Below, one piece after another: positions 17,818 through 27,035 of a stretch of DNA of 64,000 nucleotides. A program made the translations under genes and the position numbers. Numbering within the stretch: position 1 is the first letter of the stretch; each line of letters starts with the position of its first letter. Below the pieces are notes generated by a model. The model was not told the origin of the DNA. It saw nothing but the letters and a program-made list of their open reading frames with translations, and did not search any database. The stretch comes from an uncultured Desulfobacter sp. Lineage in GTDB: Bacteria > Desulfobacterota > Desulfobacteria > Desulfobacterales > Desulfobacteraceae. Location of the stretch: assembly GCF_963664415.1 (NCBI RefSeq), contig NZ_OY761440.1, forward strand, positions 1,853,501 through 1,917,500, written 5' to 3'.

Positions 17818-17852
17818 AAGCCTGTTTGTGATAAGTACATAAAACAGGCTTT
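17818..17852 (-). terminator. Terminator of the RdgC-like pair
   Basis: AAGCCTGTTT and AAACAGGCTT form a stem around a 14-base loop, 15 bases past the stop of the minus-strand gene, with A/T runs on both sides. A decayed counterpart is at about 16137-16174. Confidence 0.7.
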
Positions 17853-17867
17853 TTAAACAATTTTTTA

Positions 17868-18401
17868 TCAGGATTGAATCCAATCCCTGATCGCCTTTAA
17901 ATCCGATGTCTGCCACGTTTCTGAAATTCTTTTCTCGATGAATTTTAAAAACAAGGTGTCAATAACGTTGATAACCTTCATGATTAAAAAGGTTTTTTCA
18001 ATAACTAACCCCTCTATTTCATCTTCTGATGCGGATGTGTCAATGGCTGGGGGTTTTAAACCGGTGATATTGAAACTTTCACCTTTGATGGAAAATTTAT
18101 ATTCTTCTTCGCCGATTCTGCAGATCAGGTTCATATCGGTTACCCATGCCCCTTTTTTAAGGGCTGTTGTCCCTTCTTCGAGACCAGCCTGATCGCCTTT
18201 AATGGTAATTTTTTCCTTTGATTTATCGCCCAGATTGTTTTCAAGGCTGATGGAATTTCCAATTTCAAAAGTTACCGGATTTTCTGAATTTGAAAGGGCT
18301 GTAATATCCTGCTCTGTTTCAACCAGATACCAGATCCAGGTTAAAAATTCGTTGCCTAAAAATCCATATTTATTGTAAGCAGTGGCTATATCTAACATCA
18401 T
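17868..18401 (-). CDS. RdgC-like protein, C-terminal half as separate gene
   Basis: A 177-residue protein starting with NEFLTWIWY near residue 17, a segment resembling the start of the C-terminal half of RdgC-type proteins. It then has a beta-rich middle (KEKITIKGDQAGLEEGTTAL; ITGLKPPAI) and a helical tail (VIDTLFLKFIEKRI). Its start overlaps the stop of the upstream gene by four bases (ATGA), so the two should be co-translated. RdgC is a ring-shaped DNA-binding protein linked to recombination and replication restart. Here the two halves are separate polypeptides. Assignment is from pattern only. Confidence 0.6.
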   Translation of the reverse strand: MMLDIATAYNKYGFLGNEFLTWIWYLVETEQDITALSNSENPVTFEIGNSISLENNLGDKSKEKITIKGDQAGLEEGTTALKKGAWVTDMNLICRIGEEEYKFSIKGESFNITGLKPPAIDTSASEDEIEGLVIEKTFLIMKVINVIDTLFLKFIEKRISETWQTSDLKAIRDWIQS

Positions 18402-19015
18402 ACACCTTTCATATTTAGGGGTGATAGTGCCAATATCCGGTCCTTTTTATCACTTGAAAAACTGCCCAGCGTTTCCACGATTGTATAGGGAAATATTCTG
18501 ATGGGTTTATGATCAAAGGATTTGAAAAACAGGGTTTCAAACAGTTCATTGGCGGCTTTCTGGGTGGAAAACAAAATTAAACTTTTTTGTTCATAATCCC
18601 ATAACACATCGTAAATATTTGGAATAAATGGCGTTTTATGCATTAGGATATCAATGACCATTTCTTTTATTTCAGCTTTTTCATTTTTTGAAATAAAAGG
18701 TCGGCCGCTTTCTTTCTTTTTTTTTTCCGTTTCAATGACCATATGTTTCTGGATCAGTTTAGCCGGGATTGATTTTTTATCAATGCGCAGGGAAAAAGCA
18801 AAATAGGTTCCGAATAGGAATGAAGCGGATTGAAAGTCTGGTTTATAGGGGGTTTCAAGGGGTGTCCATCCGGCTGAAATTTCATCGTATTCGTTTTCAA
18901 TTTCAGGGAAAGCGTTTTCAATCAGTCCCTGGCGAACACCCTCTGCAGTACCGTCAAGAAATGCACCGTCAATATAATAACGGCTGATGGAATGGGTGGA
19001 AGATATCAATCCCAT
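18398..19015 (-). CDS. RdgC-like protein, N-terminal half
   Basis: A 205-residue protein. The stretch LRIDKKSIPAKLIQKHM, then a charged helix with FISKNEKAEIKEMVIDIL, then IPNIYDVLWDYEQKSLILFS and QKAANELFETLFFKSF, follows the order of E. coli RdgC (KILPSPVIKQAL; KDSLKDEVLHSLL; MMWID; SAKKAEDTL). AGW at about residue 49 matches the GW of RdgC. The start has AAGGAGT eight bases upstream. It is first in a two-gene operon with the C-terminal half. It is probably a DNA-binding protein acting on recombination intermediates. Confidence 0.7.
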   Translation of the reverse strand: MGLISSTHSISRYYIDGAFLDGTAEGVRQGLIENAFPEIENEYDEISAGWTPLETPYKPDFQSASFLFGTYFAFSLRIDKKSIPAKLIQKHMVIETEKKKKESGRPFISKNEKAEIKEMVIDILMHKTPFIPNIYDVLWDYEQKSLILFSTQKAANELFETLFFKSFDHKPIRIFPYTIVETLGSFSSDKKDRILALSPLNMKGV

Positions 19016-19132
19016 ATGTACTCCTTATTTAATGTTAAACGGCTGTTTAGAGCCTTTTCAAACTCTCACAGCCGGTATTGTAATGCACTATAATAGATAT
19101 TGTATACCCGAAGCTTTGTATATCAGGCTAAA

Positions 19133-19172
19133 TGCCACTTAAAATATTTATATCTAAATATTTTAAGTGGCA
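19133..19172. terminator. 18-bp perfect hairpin downstream of acyl-CoA synthetase gene
   Basis: TGCCACTTAAAATATTTA and its exact complement flank a 4-base TATC loop. It lies 27 bp past the stop of the minus-strand synthetase gene and about 120 bp upstream of the RdgC-like start. No T-tract follows, so it may be a terminator, an mRNA-stabilising stem or an operator. Confidence 0.55.
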
Positions 19173-19198
19173 ATCTGATCATGATTACCAGATACTGA

Positions 19199-21310
19199 TC
19201 AATCAAGAAAGTTTATCTTATATTTTTTCCATATTTCCAGAGCAATACGCAAAGGTTTAATCATTGGGACAGTGTAGGTATGCAGTTTTTTGTCTGCCAT
19301 AAAGGTTCTGCAACGGTCCACGTATTCAGAAAATCCCCTGGGGGATACAATCAAAGGCTTGGTCAGTTCCTGTTTAAGCTCCACAAGGCGCTCGGGCAGG
19401 TATTCACTTAAAAGGGGCACCTGCAGGTAGATGGCTGCGATAATCACATCCGTATTTGGATCCTGGTCTACTATTTTAATGGCTTCAAGGAGCCGTTCAT
19501 CCCGACAGTTGCCAAGAAGATCGATGGGATTGCCGCCTAAATTGCTTAATATTTTGTCTTTTACTGCCGACAGGTCTGGTTTGAGATCTCTTTCTATCAG
19601 TTTTTTAAGTTTTTGTTTGGTTTCACAGGTAAATTTCGCCAGGACCATTCCCTCCTGTGTGACCTGATCCGCCAGGAGGATACCGGCCCCGCCCCCGACA
19701 CTGATTACGGCAATCCGGTTGCCGTATGTTTTGGGCTGGCTGGTGAGAATGGACAGTATATTGACCATGATTTTAGGATCTTCCGTGAGTTCTTCGATCA
19801 GATAAAAACCAGCTTGATCGCAGCAGGCCTTGAATGCATCATGGGAACCGGCAAGGGATGCCGTATGAGATAAGGCTGCCTGGGCCCCGCCTCCCATACC
19901 GCCTTTAATAATCACCACCGGTTTTTTCTTTGCCACCTTTTTTCCCACCTGCAGCAATTTGAGTCCGTCTGCCACACCTTCCAGGTAGACGGCAATGATT
20001 TTAATTCTGGGATCATCTCCCATGTGGGACAGTATTTCAGGTACCCCACATACGGCGGCATTGCCGATGGATACCCATTTACCTATGTTTTGACGGTCCG
20101 CCCCAAGCATCTCAAGCAGTTCAAGGCCGATGCCGCCGCTTTGGGATATTACGCCCACGCAATTGGACGGGGTAACGGGAACAGACCGCTGTACCGGGAT
20201 GTAGTTGGTATTCAGCCCTGAATAATTATCAATTACCCCCATGCAATTGGGTCCGATAAATGCAACTTTATACTTTTTACTTAAGTTTATAAGCTTTTTT
20301 TTGAGATCCAAGCGGCCTATTTCTGCAAATCCGTCACTGAAAATAATGGCGCCTTTGCCGCCGAGTTTGCAGAACTGTTCAAAAATCAAGACGGTTAGTT
20401 CCGAATTCACCGCGAAGACGCAGATATCCGGTACCTCGGGCAGATCGTCAAGGTTTTGATAACAGGTCAATCCATGGATGGTTTTCAGTTTTGGGTGAAC
20501 CGGGTAGAGTTTTTTAATTTTCATGCAGTTTTTTAGAATAACACCACCTTGGGTCCCCGGCCGGGAAGCACCCACAACTGCCACAGATTCGGCTTTAAAT
20601 ATGGCATCCACACTTTTGCGCTTCCAGTCACTGATCCGTTGCCGGGATGGTGACACGAAATCAGGATCTTTAATCAATCGTGTATCTACAATGGCATATC
20701 CATTTTCATGAACAATCACCGGATTTAAATCCAGCTCGCATATATCTGGATTTTCCGCCATTAATATGGATATGCGAATGGTCAGATCTATGATGGCTTC
20801 TTTGTCATATACCTGACCTCTGAATCCGTCCAAAACTTTACCGGCCCGGGTTTTTTTTAGTATACGTTTCACATCCTGTCGGGTGAGCACGCCAATGCCT
20901 GGTGCCGCATCTGCGAACAGTTCCACAAAAATGCCACCGATACCCACCATGGTGATGGGACCAAACCCCGGGTCCTGTCTGGCCCCCACAAGAAGTTCAA
21001 ATCCTTTGTCCAACATTTTCTGGACAAGCAGCCCCTCTTTTTTTTCTATAGAGAAACCGCCCATAAGTTTTTCGATTGATTTTGTTGCGCAGGTCAGTTC
21101 ATCTGGATTTTTTAGGTTCAGCCTTACAGCGCCTTGGTCGGATTTGTGAACGATTTTTTCACAAATCGCTTTGACAACCACCGGATAACCGATATCCTCG
21201 GCGATTTTTAACGCATCTTCAAGACAGTAGACTTGTTTCCCGGAAGGCAAAATGCCATATTCGGACAAAAGCGTGGCACTTTGGTCAAAATCCAACGGAT
21301 ACTTTTTCAT
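19199..21310 (-). CDS. ADP-forming acyl-CoA (acetyl-CoA) synthetase
   Basis: A 703-residue fusion with swapped order. An ATP-grasp domain comes first (about 1-225: GYPVVVKAICEKIVHKSDQGAV, ELDLNPVIV). Then a CoA-binding Rossmann domain (about 235-350, VAVVGASRPGTQGG) and the succinyl-CoA-ligase-like domains. The phospho-histidine lies in AALSHTASLAGS at about residue 475. The enzyme interconverts acetyl-CoA or another acyl-CoA, ADP and phosphate with the acid, CoA and ATP. It could serve acetate activation or ATP gain in an acetate- or aromatic-degrading sulfate reducer; the acyl group is unknown. It follows the radical SAM gene by 24 bp in the purF-car run. Confidence 0.9.
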   Translation of the reverse strand: MKKYPLDFDQSATLLSEYGILPSGKQVYCLEDALKIAEDIGYPVVVKAICEKIVHKSDQGAVRLNLKNPDELTCATKSIEKLMGGFSIEKKEGLLVQKMLDKGFELLVGARQDPGFGPITMVGIGGIFVELFADAAPGIGVLTRQDVKRILKKTRAGKVLDGFRGQVYDKEAIIDLTIRISILMAENPDICELDLNPVIVHENGYAIVDTRLIKDPDFVSPSRQRISDWKRKSVDAIFKAESVAVVGASRPGTQGGVILKNCMKIKKLYPVHPKLKTIHGLTCYQNLDDLPEVPDICVFAVNSELTVLIFEQFCKLGGKGAIIFSDGFAEIGRLDLKKKLINLSKKYKVAFIGPNCMGVIDNYSGLNTNYIPVQRSVPVTPSNCVGVISQSGGIGLELLEMLGADRQNIGKWVSIGNAAVCGVPEILSHMGDDPRIKIIAVYLEGVADGLKLLQVGKKVAKKKPVVIIKGGMGGGAQAALSHTASLAGSHDAFKACCDQAGFYLIEELTEDPKIMVNILSILTSQPKTYGNRIAVISVGGGAGILLADQVTQEGMVLAKFTCETKQKLKKLIERDLKPDLSAVKDKILSNLGGNPIDLLGNCRDERLLEAIKIVDQDPNTDVIIAAIYLQVPLLSEYLPERLVELKQELTKPLIVSPRGFSEYVDRCRTFMADKKLHTYTVPMIKPLRIALEIWKKYKINFLD

Positions 21311-21334
21311 GGCATTGTATCCTTTTTTTATAAT

Positions 21335-22330
21335 TTAAGGCTGAAGTTCTTCCTTGAGCATACAACAGGCGATTTTATAGCGGGGGAATCCGTTATCATC
21401 GTAAGATAGGTTTCCCGGCTGTATTAATTTATTCATTACACACCCTTCGGGAATATTCAAAGAGAAAAAATTTGTTTCATTGATTTTTGGGCGAGGTGTC
21501 AGTTCATTATTTATTATTTCATAGGAATGAAATGCAAAATCTTCGCATAAAGGACATTGGTACACCCGTCCGTTGGGGAAGATAAAATAATTGTCCGCTA
21601 CATTGGCCGCACATTCAAAGGTTTCGTCATGGGTGAGGAACACTTTTGGATAGGTAACGATAATTCCTTGTTTTGCAATCTGTTCTGCAGTTTTGGGAAT
21701 GGTCTCCTGCCAGGTAGATTTGGATACCTGGTGTCTTGCATCGGTGTTTTCCGTTTCCCCCCGCAGACCCACTACCTGGATAAAAAATCTTGAAATTCCA
21801 AGATCCTTTACCAGTTCCGGAAGCTTTGTCACCTCATGGATATTTTTTTCAGAAACCGTATAGATCATGGAACAGGTGAATCCCTTTTCCACGGCTTTGC
21901 TGATACCTGACATGACGGCATCAAAACATCCCTCTCCTCTGATGGCGTCATTGGTTTCTTTGGTGACACCGTCCAGGGAAAATGAAAAAAAGTCGATTTG
22001 ATCCGGTGTTATTTTGTCCAGGATGTTGTGAAATAAAAAACCGTTGGTATCAATGGTGATTGATTTGAATCCCATGGATCCGGCCATGCCTACAATCGAG
22101 GAAAGATCCGGATGAAGTGTGGGTTCTCCCCCTAAAAGAATAAGGTTAGTATCCTTTGCCTTTGAAGAGAATATTCCAAGCCACTGTTCGATCGTGTCCA
22201 GGGAAAGGGTGTTGCTCCCGTGTTGTTCCCGGTTGATATAACAGTGGGCACAGCGCAGATTACAGTGTGTCAGTATGTGGAAGAACAGATTGGTGCTCTG
22301 TCTTGAAAACGCAACGGTTTGTTTTTTCAT
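21335..22330 (-). CDS. Radical SAM protein
   Basis: From ATG at 22330 (MKKQTVAF) the product is 331 residues; a longer frame would run into purF. The 4Fe-4S motif is C23-x3-C27-x2-C30 in THCNLRCAHCY, followed by LGGEPTLHPDL and SFSLDG, the usual radical SAM barrel motifs. The C-terminus has further cysteines (CAANVADNYF, YQCPLCEDF, CVMNKL, ACCML) like a SPASM/twitch region binding auxiliary clusters, plus a pdGnv-type turn (FPNGRVYQC). The substrate is unknown; peptide modification or cofactor maturation are possible. The gap to purF is seven bases and to the acyl-CoA synthetase 24, so all are likely co-transcribed. Confidence 0.85.
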   Translation of the reverse strand: MKKQTVAFSRQSTNLFFHILTHCNLRCAHCYINREQHGSNTLSLDTIEQWLGIFSSKAKDTNLILLGGEPTLHPDLSSIVGMAGSMGFKSITIDTNGFLFHNILDKITPDQIDFFSFSLDGVTKETNDAIRGEGCFDAVMSGISKAVEKGFTCSMIYTVSEKNIHEVTKLPELVKDLGISRFFIQVVGLRGETENTDARHQVSKSTWQETIPKTAEQIAKQGIIVTYPKVFLTHDETFECAANVADNYFIFPNGRVYQCPLCEDFAFHSYEIINNELTPRPKINETNFFSLNIPEGCVMNKLIQPGNLSYDDNGFPRYKIACCMLKEELQP

Positions 22331-22337
22331 TTCAACT

Positions 22338-23792
22338 TTAACCCATGCACTGTTTAGTGAAATTTGGGTCAAAGGGTACGGGATATGTACCGTCAAAACA
22401 GGCTTTGCAGAAGTTGGCTTCGGGATCATCTACCCCGGAGGCTTCGAGCATGCCTTCAATGGACAAGTAATGCAAAGAATCCAGTCCAAGGTATTCGGTC
22501 AGTTCATCAATGGGTTTCTGGGCCGCAATCAATTCTCCCTTGGATGAAAAATCAATACCGTAGTAACAGGGGAACTTATGGGGCGGACAGGAGACTCGCA
22601 TGTGTATTTTTCCGGCACCTAACTCTTTTAAGGCTTTAACGCGGGTTTTGGCTGTGGTGCCCCGAATAATTGAATCTTCAATGATGATAATATCTTTCCC
22701 TTTGATCAATTCCCGTACCGGATTCAGTTTTACCCGCACGGCAAAATCCCGCATGGACTGTGTGGGCTGGATAAAACTTCTACCCACATAGTGGTTGCGT
22801 ATCATGCCCATTTCAAAGGGGATACCAGATTCTGCGGCATAGCCGATGGCCGCATAGTTGCCGGAGTCGGGAAACGGCATAACAATATCCGCATCCACAG
22901 GGGCTTCCTGGGCCAGACGCCTGCCATGTGCCTTTCTCATTTCATAGACGTTTTTGCCGTCAATGGTGGAGTCGGGCCGGGCAAAATAGATATATTCAAA
23001 TATGCACAGTGATTTTTTGATTGCCGCTTTGGGGTGTTTTATGCTTCTGATACCGTCTTCATTGATAATGACGATTTCACCGGGATCCAGTTCCCGGATA
23101 AATTCGGCCTGGATAAGGTCAAAGGCGCAGGTTTCGGATGCCAGTACATAATGCCCGTTCAATTTTCCAAGGGCCAGGGGACGGAATCCGTTAGGGTCTT
23201 TCATGCCGATGATTTCGCCCTTACAGGTGAGCAGAATCATGGAGTAGGCCCCTTCAACCTTTGATGCCGCCTTTAATATGGCGGACTCATAATCGCCTTT
23301 TATCAGATTTTTAATGAAAAGATGCAAAAATACTTCCGAATCCATGGTGGTCTGGAAGATCGAGCCATTTTCTTCAAGTTCTTCTCTGATGATGTGGGCG
23401 TTGACCAGATTGCCGTTGTGGGCCAGGGCATAGGAGCGGTGCCGGTGGTTGACCACAAAAGGCTGGGCATTGGCCAGAATGGAATCACCGGTCGTGGAGT
23501 ACCGGACATGGCCGATGGCAGACCCGCCTTCAATACGTTCAAGGTCTTCCATGTTGAAAATTTCTGGTACAAGCCCCATGCCTTTATGGGAGAAAATTTT
23601 GTCGTTAATCCCCCGGTTCACGGAGATCCCCGCGCTTTCCTGACCCCTGTGCTGGAGTGCATAAAGCCCGAAATAGGTGATTTTAGCCGCTTCCGGATGT
23701 TTATAAAGGCCAAAAACCCCACATTCATCTTTAGGGCGTTCACTTGGCGTGAAAACGGAGCAGGTTTTACAATTTGATTGGATGGTATTCAT
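22338..23792 (-). CDS. purF: Amidophosphoribosyltransferase
   Basis: A 484-residue enzyme committing PRPP and glutamine to purine synthesis. After a propeptide of about 23 residues the catalytic cysteine lies in DECGVFGLY. The glutaminase domain continues with LQHRGQESAGI and IGHVRYSTTG. The phosphoribosyltransferase half carries the PRPP loop in IIIEDSIIRGTTAK. The C-terminal CKACFDGTYPV and an upstream cysteine suggest the 4Fe-4S type seen in the Bacillus subtilis enzyme. It lies between carB and the radical SAM gene on one strand, 18 bp after carB. Confidence 0.96.
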   Translation of the reverse strand: MNTIQSNCKTCSVFTPSERPKDECGVFGLYKHPEAAKITYFGLYALQHRGQESAGISVNRGINDKIFSHKGMGLVPEIFNMEDLERIEGGSAIGHVRYSTTGDSILANAQPFVVNHRHRSYALAHNGNLVNAHIIREELEENGSIFQTTMDSEVFLHLFIKNLIKGDYESAILKAASKVEGAYSMILLTCKGEIIGMKDPNGFRPLALGKLNGHYVLASETCAFDLIQAEFIRELDPGEIVIINEDGIRSIKHPKAAIKKSLCIFEYIYFARPDSTIDGKNVYEMRKAHGRRLAQEAPVDADIVMPFPDSGNYAAIGYAAESGIPFEMGMIRNHYVGRSFIQPTQSMRDFAVRVKLNPVRELIKGKDIIIIEDSIIRGTTAKTRVKALKELGAGKIHMRVSCPPHKFPCYYGIDFSSKGELIAAQKPIDELTEYLGLDSLHYLSIEGMLEASGVDDPEANFCKACFDGTYPVPFDPNFTKQCMG

Positions 23793-23810
23793 TTCTGGTT
23801 ATTCCAATAA

Positions 23811-26800
23811 TTAATTTTCCTGATGGTAATGCTGGAGTGGCTTAACCGTCAGGTTTTCTTTTTTCATGGCCTGGATGGCCAGACTGATGGCCCGAGCCCC
23901 GTCCGTTGTGGTGGCATAGGGTATTTTATATTTAATGGCTGCCCTGCGAATTTCATAACCGTCTCTTTGGGTCTGGCTGGACGAACCTGTGTTTAAAATA
24001 AGCTGTATTTCACCGTTTTTCACCGCATCCACCACATGGGGCCGGCCCGCAGACACTTTTTTCACAAAGGTGGATGGAATTTTATTTTCCTCCAGGAATG
24101 TGACCGTTCCCCGGGTGGCCATGATGGTGAATCCCATGTCATGGAAAAGCTCGGCCACAGGTAATGCTGCCTTTTTATCCTTGTCCTGGACAGAGATAAA
24201 AACCGTGCCTTCCTTGGGCAGTTTCTGTCCGGCAGCAAACTGGGATTTGGCTACAGCTGCTCCAAGATCCTTATCAATGCCCATGACTTCGCCTGTGGAT
24301 TTCATCTCCGGCCCAAGTACAGGATCCACGTTGTCAAAGCGGTCAAAGGGCATCACCGCTTCTTTAACACAATAATAGGGCGGGATGACTTCTTTTGTTA
24401 CACCAAGTTCTTTCAGGGTTTTTCCCAGCATGACCTTGGTGGCAAGTTTTGCCAGCGGCACACCGATGGCCTTGGAGACAAAGGGTATGGTTCTGGAGGC
24501 CCTGGGATTTACCTCAATGATGTAAACCGTATCATTCATAATCCCGAACTGGATGTTCATCAAGCCTTTGACATTCAGTTCCTTGGCAATGGCTTTGGCT
24601 GCATCCGACATCTCTTTGATGTGGTGGTCTTCAATGGAATATGGCGGCAGTACACAGGCCGAATCGCCGGAATGAATGCCGGCCTCTTCAATATGCTCCA
24701 TCATTCCGCCGATGACGGTATCCTCACCGTCGGATATGGCGTCCACATCCAACTCAAAGGCTTCTTCCAGGAACTTATCAATAAGGACCGGTTTGTCCGG
24801 TGATGCCTGAACCGCAAGATCGAAATATTCTTCCAGATCTTTTTCATCATAGACGATTTTCATGGCCCGTCCGCCCAGAACAAAGGAAGGGCGTACCATG
24901 ACCGGGTATCCGATATCCCTTGCAACGGAGACCGCTTCTTCATAGGAATATGCGATGCCGTTATCCGGCTGGCGCAGTCCCAGTTTTTTAAGCATGGCCG
25001 CAAACAGATCCCGGTCCTCAGCCCGGTCAATGCTTTCCGGACTTGTACCGATGATGGGCACCCCTGCTTTTTGAAGGTCTGTGGCAAGGTTTAAAGGCGT
25101 CTGGCCGCCAAACTGGACAATTACCCCAAAGGGTTTTTCTTTTTCAACGATGTGAAGCACATCTTCTCTGGTCAGCGGTTCGAAATAGAGCTTGTCCGAG
25201 GTATCATAGTCCGTGGAGACCGTTTCCGGGTTGGAGTTGACCATAATAGATTCCACACCTTCTTCCCTTAACGCAAAGGAGGCATGAACACAGCAGTAGT
25301 CAAATTCAATGCCCTGTCCGATGCGGTTGGGACCGCCGCCCAGGATGATTACCTTTTTTTTGTCCGATACCCGGGCCTCGCATTCGCTTTCATAGGTGGA
25401 GTAATAGTAAGGGGTAACCGCCCTGAATTCCGCAGCACAGGTGTCCACCAGTTTATATACGGGAACAATGCCTAAGTCTTTTCGTTTCTGTTCGATCTGC
25501 TTGTCTGTCAGTCCTCCGGACAGATAAGCCAACTGCATATCAGAAAAACCGTATTTTTTGGCCTTTTCAAACAGATCTTTGGGCAGATTCATTCCGGCCA
25601 GTTTCAGTTGCTTTTCAAGGTCCACAATCTGTTTCATCTGGTAGAGAAACCAGGGATCAATGGCTGTCAGCTCATGGATCATGGTGATGGGCATGCCATG
25701 TTCAATGGCGTATTTGATGTAAAAAATACGCTGGGAATTGGGGGTAGATAATTTGTATTCCAGATCCGTACCCGCAACGGATCCCGGCGCCGGATCTTTG
25801 CCGTCGGCACCGAAACCAGCCCGGCCGATTTCAAGGGAGCGCAACCCTTTTTGCAGGGCCTCTTTAAAGGTTCTGCCGATGGACATGGTTTCACCAACGG
25901 ATTTCATGGCTGTGGTGAGTATGTCGTCGGTTTCGGGGAATTTTTCAAAGGTCCAGCGCGGAATTTTTACCACGCAATAGTCAATGGAAGGCTCAAAGCA
26001 GGCCATGGTTTCGCCGGTGATATCATTGGGAATTTCATCCAGGGTGTAGCCTACGGCAAGCTTAGCTGCTATTTTGGCAATAGGAAAGCCCGTAGCCTTG
26101 GAGGCAAGGGCGGAAGATCTGGATACCCTTGGGTTCATTTCAACTACGATAATTTCCCCGTTTTCCGGGTTCACGGCAAACTGAACATTTGAACCGCCCG
26201 TATCCACGCCGATTTCTCTGATGATGGCAATGGAGGCATCCCGCAACGCCTGGTATTCCTTATCCGACAGGGTCTGGGCCGGGGCCACGGTAATGGAGTC
26301 ACCTGTATGGACCCCCATGGCGTCAACGTTTTCAATAGAGCAGATGATCACTACGTTGTCTGCGTGATCCCGCATCACCTCAAGCTCATATTCTTTCCAT
26401 CCCAGAACAGACTCCTCAAGCATCACCTGGGTGATCAGGGACGCGTCAAGGCCGGCCTTGGAAAGGTTTGCAAGCTCTTCCATATTATAGGCCACGCCGC
26501 CACCGGTTCCGCCAAGGGTGAAGCTTGGCCGGACAATAATGGGAAATCCGATGCGCTGGGCCGTCTCTTCCACCTCCTGCATGTTGGTGGCAAATCCGGA
26601 TTGGGGAATTCTTAGACCGATCTTATTCATGGCATCCCGGAATAGCTCCCGGTCTTCGGCCTTGTTGATGGCGTCAATGGATGCACCGATCAATTCAATA
26701 TTATATTTTTCAAATATCCCTGTTTTGGCGGCATCTATGGTGGTGTTAAGCGCCGTCTGGCCCCCAAGGGTGGGTAGAACGGCATCGGGCCGCTCAATCT

Positions 26801-27035
26801 CAATTACCTTGCACAGGGTTTCAGCACTTACCGGTTCAACATATACCCGGTCGGCTGTTTCAGGGTCGGTCATGATGGTGGCCGGATTGGAGTTGATCAG
26901 GACAACTTCAAATCCTTCTTCCTTCAAAGCCTTACAGGCCTGGGTGCCGGAATAGTCAAACTCGCATGCCTGGCTGATGATGATCGGGCCGGCACCAATG
27001 ATCAGAATTTTATGGATGTCGTTACGCTTTGGCAT
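23811..27035 (-). CDS. carB: Carbamoyl-phosphate synthase large subunit
   Basis: A 1074-residue protein with two homologous ATP-grasp halves. The first starts at ILIIGAGPIIISQACEFDYSG; the second at VIILGGGPNRIGQGIEFDYC near residue 556. ATP-binding and metal-binding segments are present in both (FTLGGTGGG; FVLGGRAMKIV; VEMNPRVSRSS; IEVNPRASRT). A C-terminal MGS-like allosteric domain covers about 935-1074. It makes carbamoyl phosphate for pyrimidines and arginine using ammonia channelled from CarA. The start overlaps the carA stop by 14 bases. A first-codon-region IIIS replaces the usual IVIGQ but the fold motifs are intact. Confidence 0.97.
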   Translation of the reverse strand: MPKRNDIHKILIIGAGPIIISQACEFDYSGTQACKALKEEGFEVVLINSNPATIMTDPETADRVYVEPVSAETLCKVIEIERPDAVLPTLGGQTALNTTIDAAKTGIFEKYNIELIGASIDAINKAEDRELFRDAMNKIGLRIPQSGFATNMQEVEETAQRIGFPIIVRPSFTLGGTGGGVAYNMEELANLSKAGLDASLITQVMLEESVLGWKEYELEVMRDHADNVVIICSIENVDAMGVHTGDSITVAPAQTLSDKEYQALRDASIAIIREIGVDTGGSNVQFAVNPENGEIIVVEMNPRVSRSSALASKATGFPIAKIAAKLAVGYTLDEIPNDITGETMACFEPSIDYCVVKIPRWTFEKFPETDDILTTAMKSVGETMSIGRTFKEALQKGLRSLEIGRAGFGADGKDPAPGSVAGTDLEYKLSTPNSQRIFYIKYAIEHGMPITMIHELTAIDPWFLYQMKQIVDLEKQLKLAGMNLPKDLFEKAKKYGFSDMQLAYLSGGLTDKQIEQKRKDLGIVPVYKLVDTCAAEFRAVTPYYYSTYESECEARVSDKKKVIILGGGPNRIGQGIEFDYCCVHASFALREEGVESIMVNSNPETVSTDYDTSDKLYFEPLTREDVLHIVEKEKPFGVIVQFGGQTPLNLATDLQKAGVPIIGTSPESIDRAEDRDLFAAMLKKLGLRQPDNGIAYSYEEAVSVARDIGYPVMVRPSFVLGGRAMKIVYDEKDLEEYFDLAVQASPDKPVLIDKFLEEAFELDVDAISDGEDTVIGGMMEHIEEAGIHSGDSACVLPPYSIEDHHIKEMSDAAKAIAKELNVKGLMNIQFGIMNDTVYIIEVNPRASRTIPFVSKAIGVPLAKLATKVMLGKTLKELGVTKEVIPPYYCVKEAVMPFDRFDNVDPVLGPEMKSTGEVMGIDKDLGAAVAKSQFAAGQKLPKEGTVFISVQDKDKKAALPVAELFHDMGFTIMATRGTVTFLEENKIPSTFVKKVSAGRPHVVDAVKNGEIQLILNTGSSSQTQRDGYEIRRAAIKYKIPYATTTDGARAISLAIQAMKKENLTVKPLQHYHQEN

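Noticed and set aside
23303..23777. Long frames opposite purF and carB (for example 23322-23777).
   Set aside because: They mirror highly conserved coding sequence of purF and carB and are antisense shadows.
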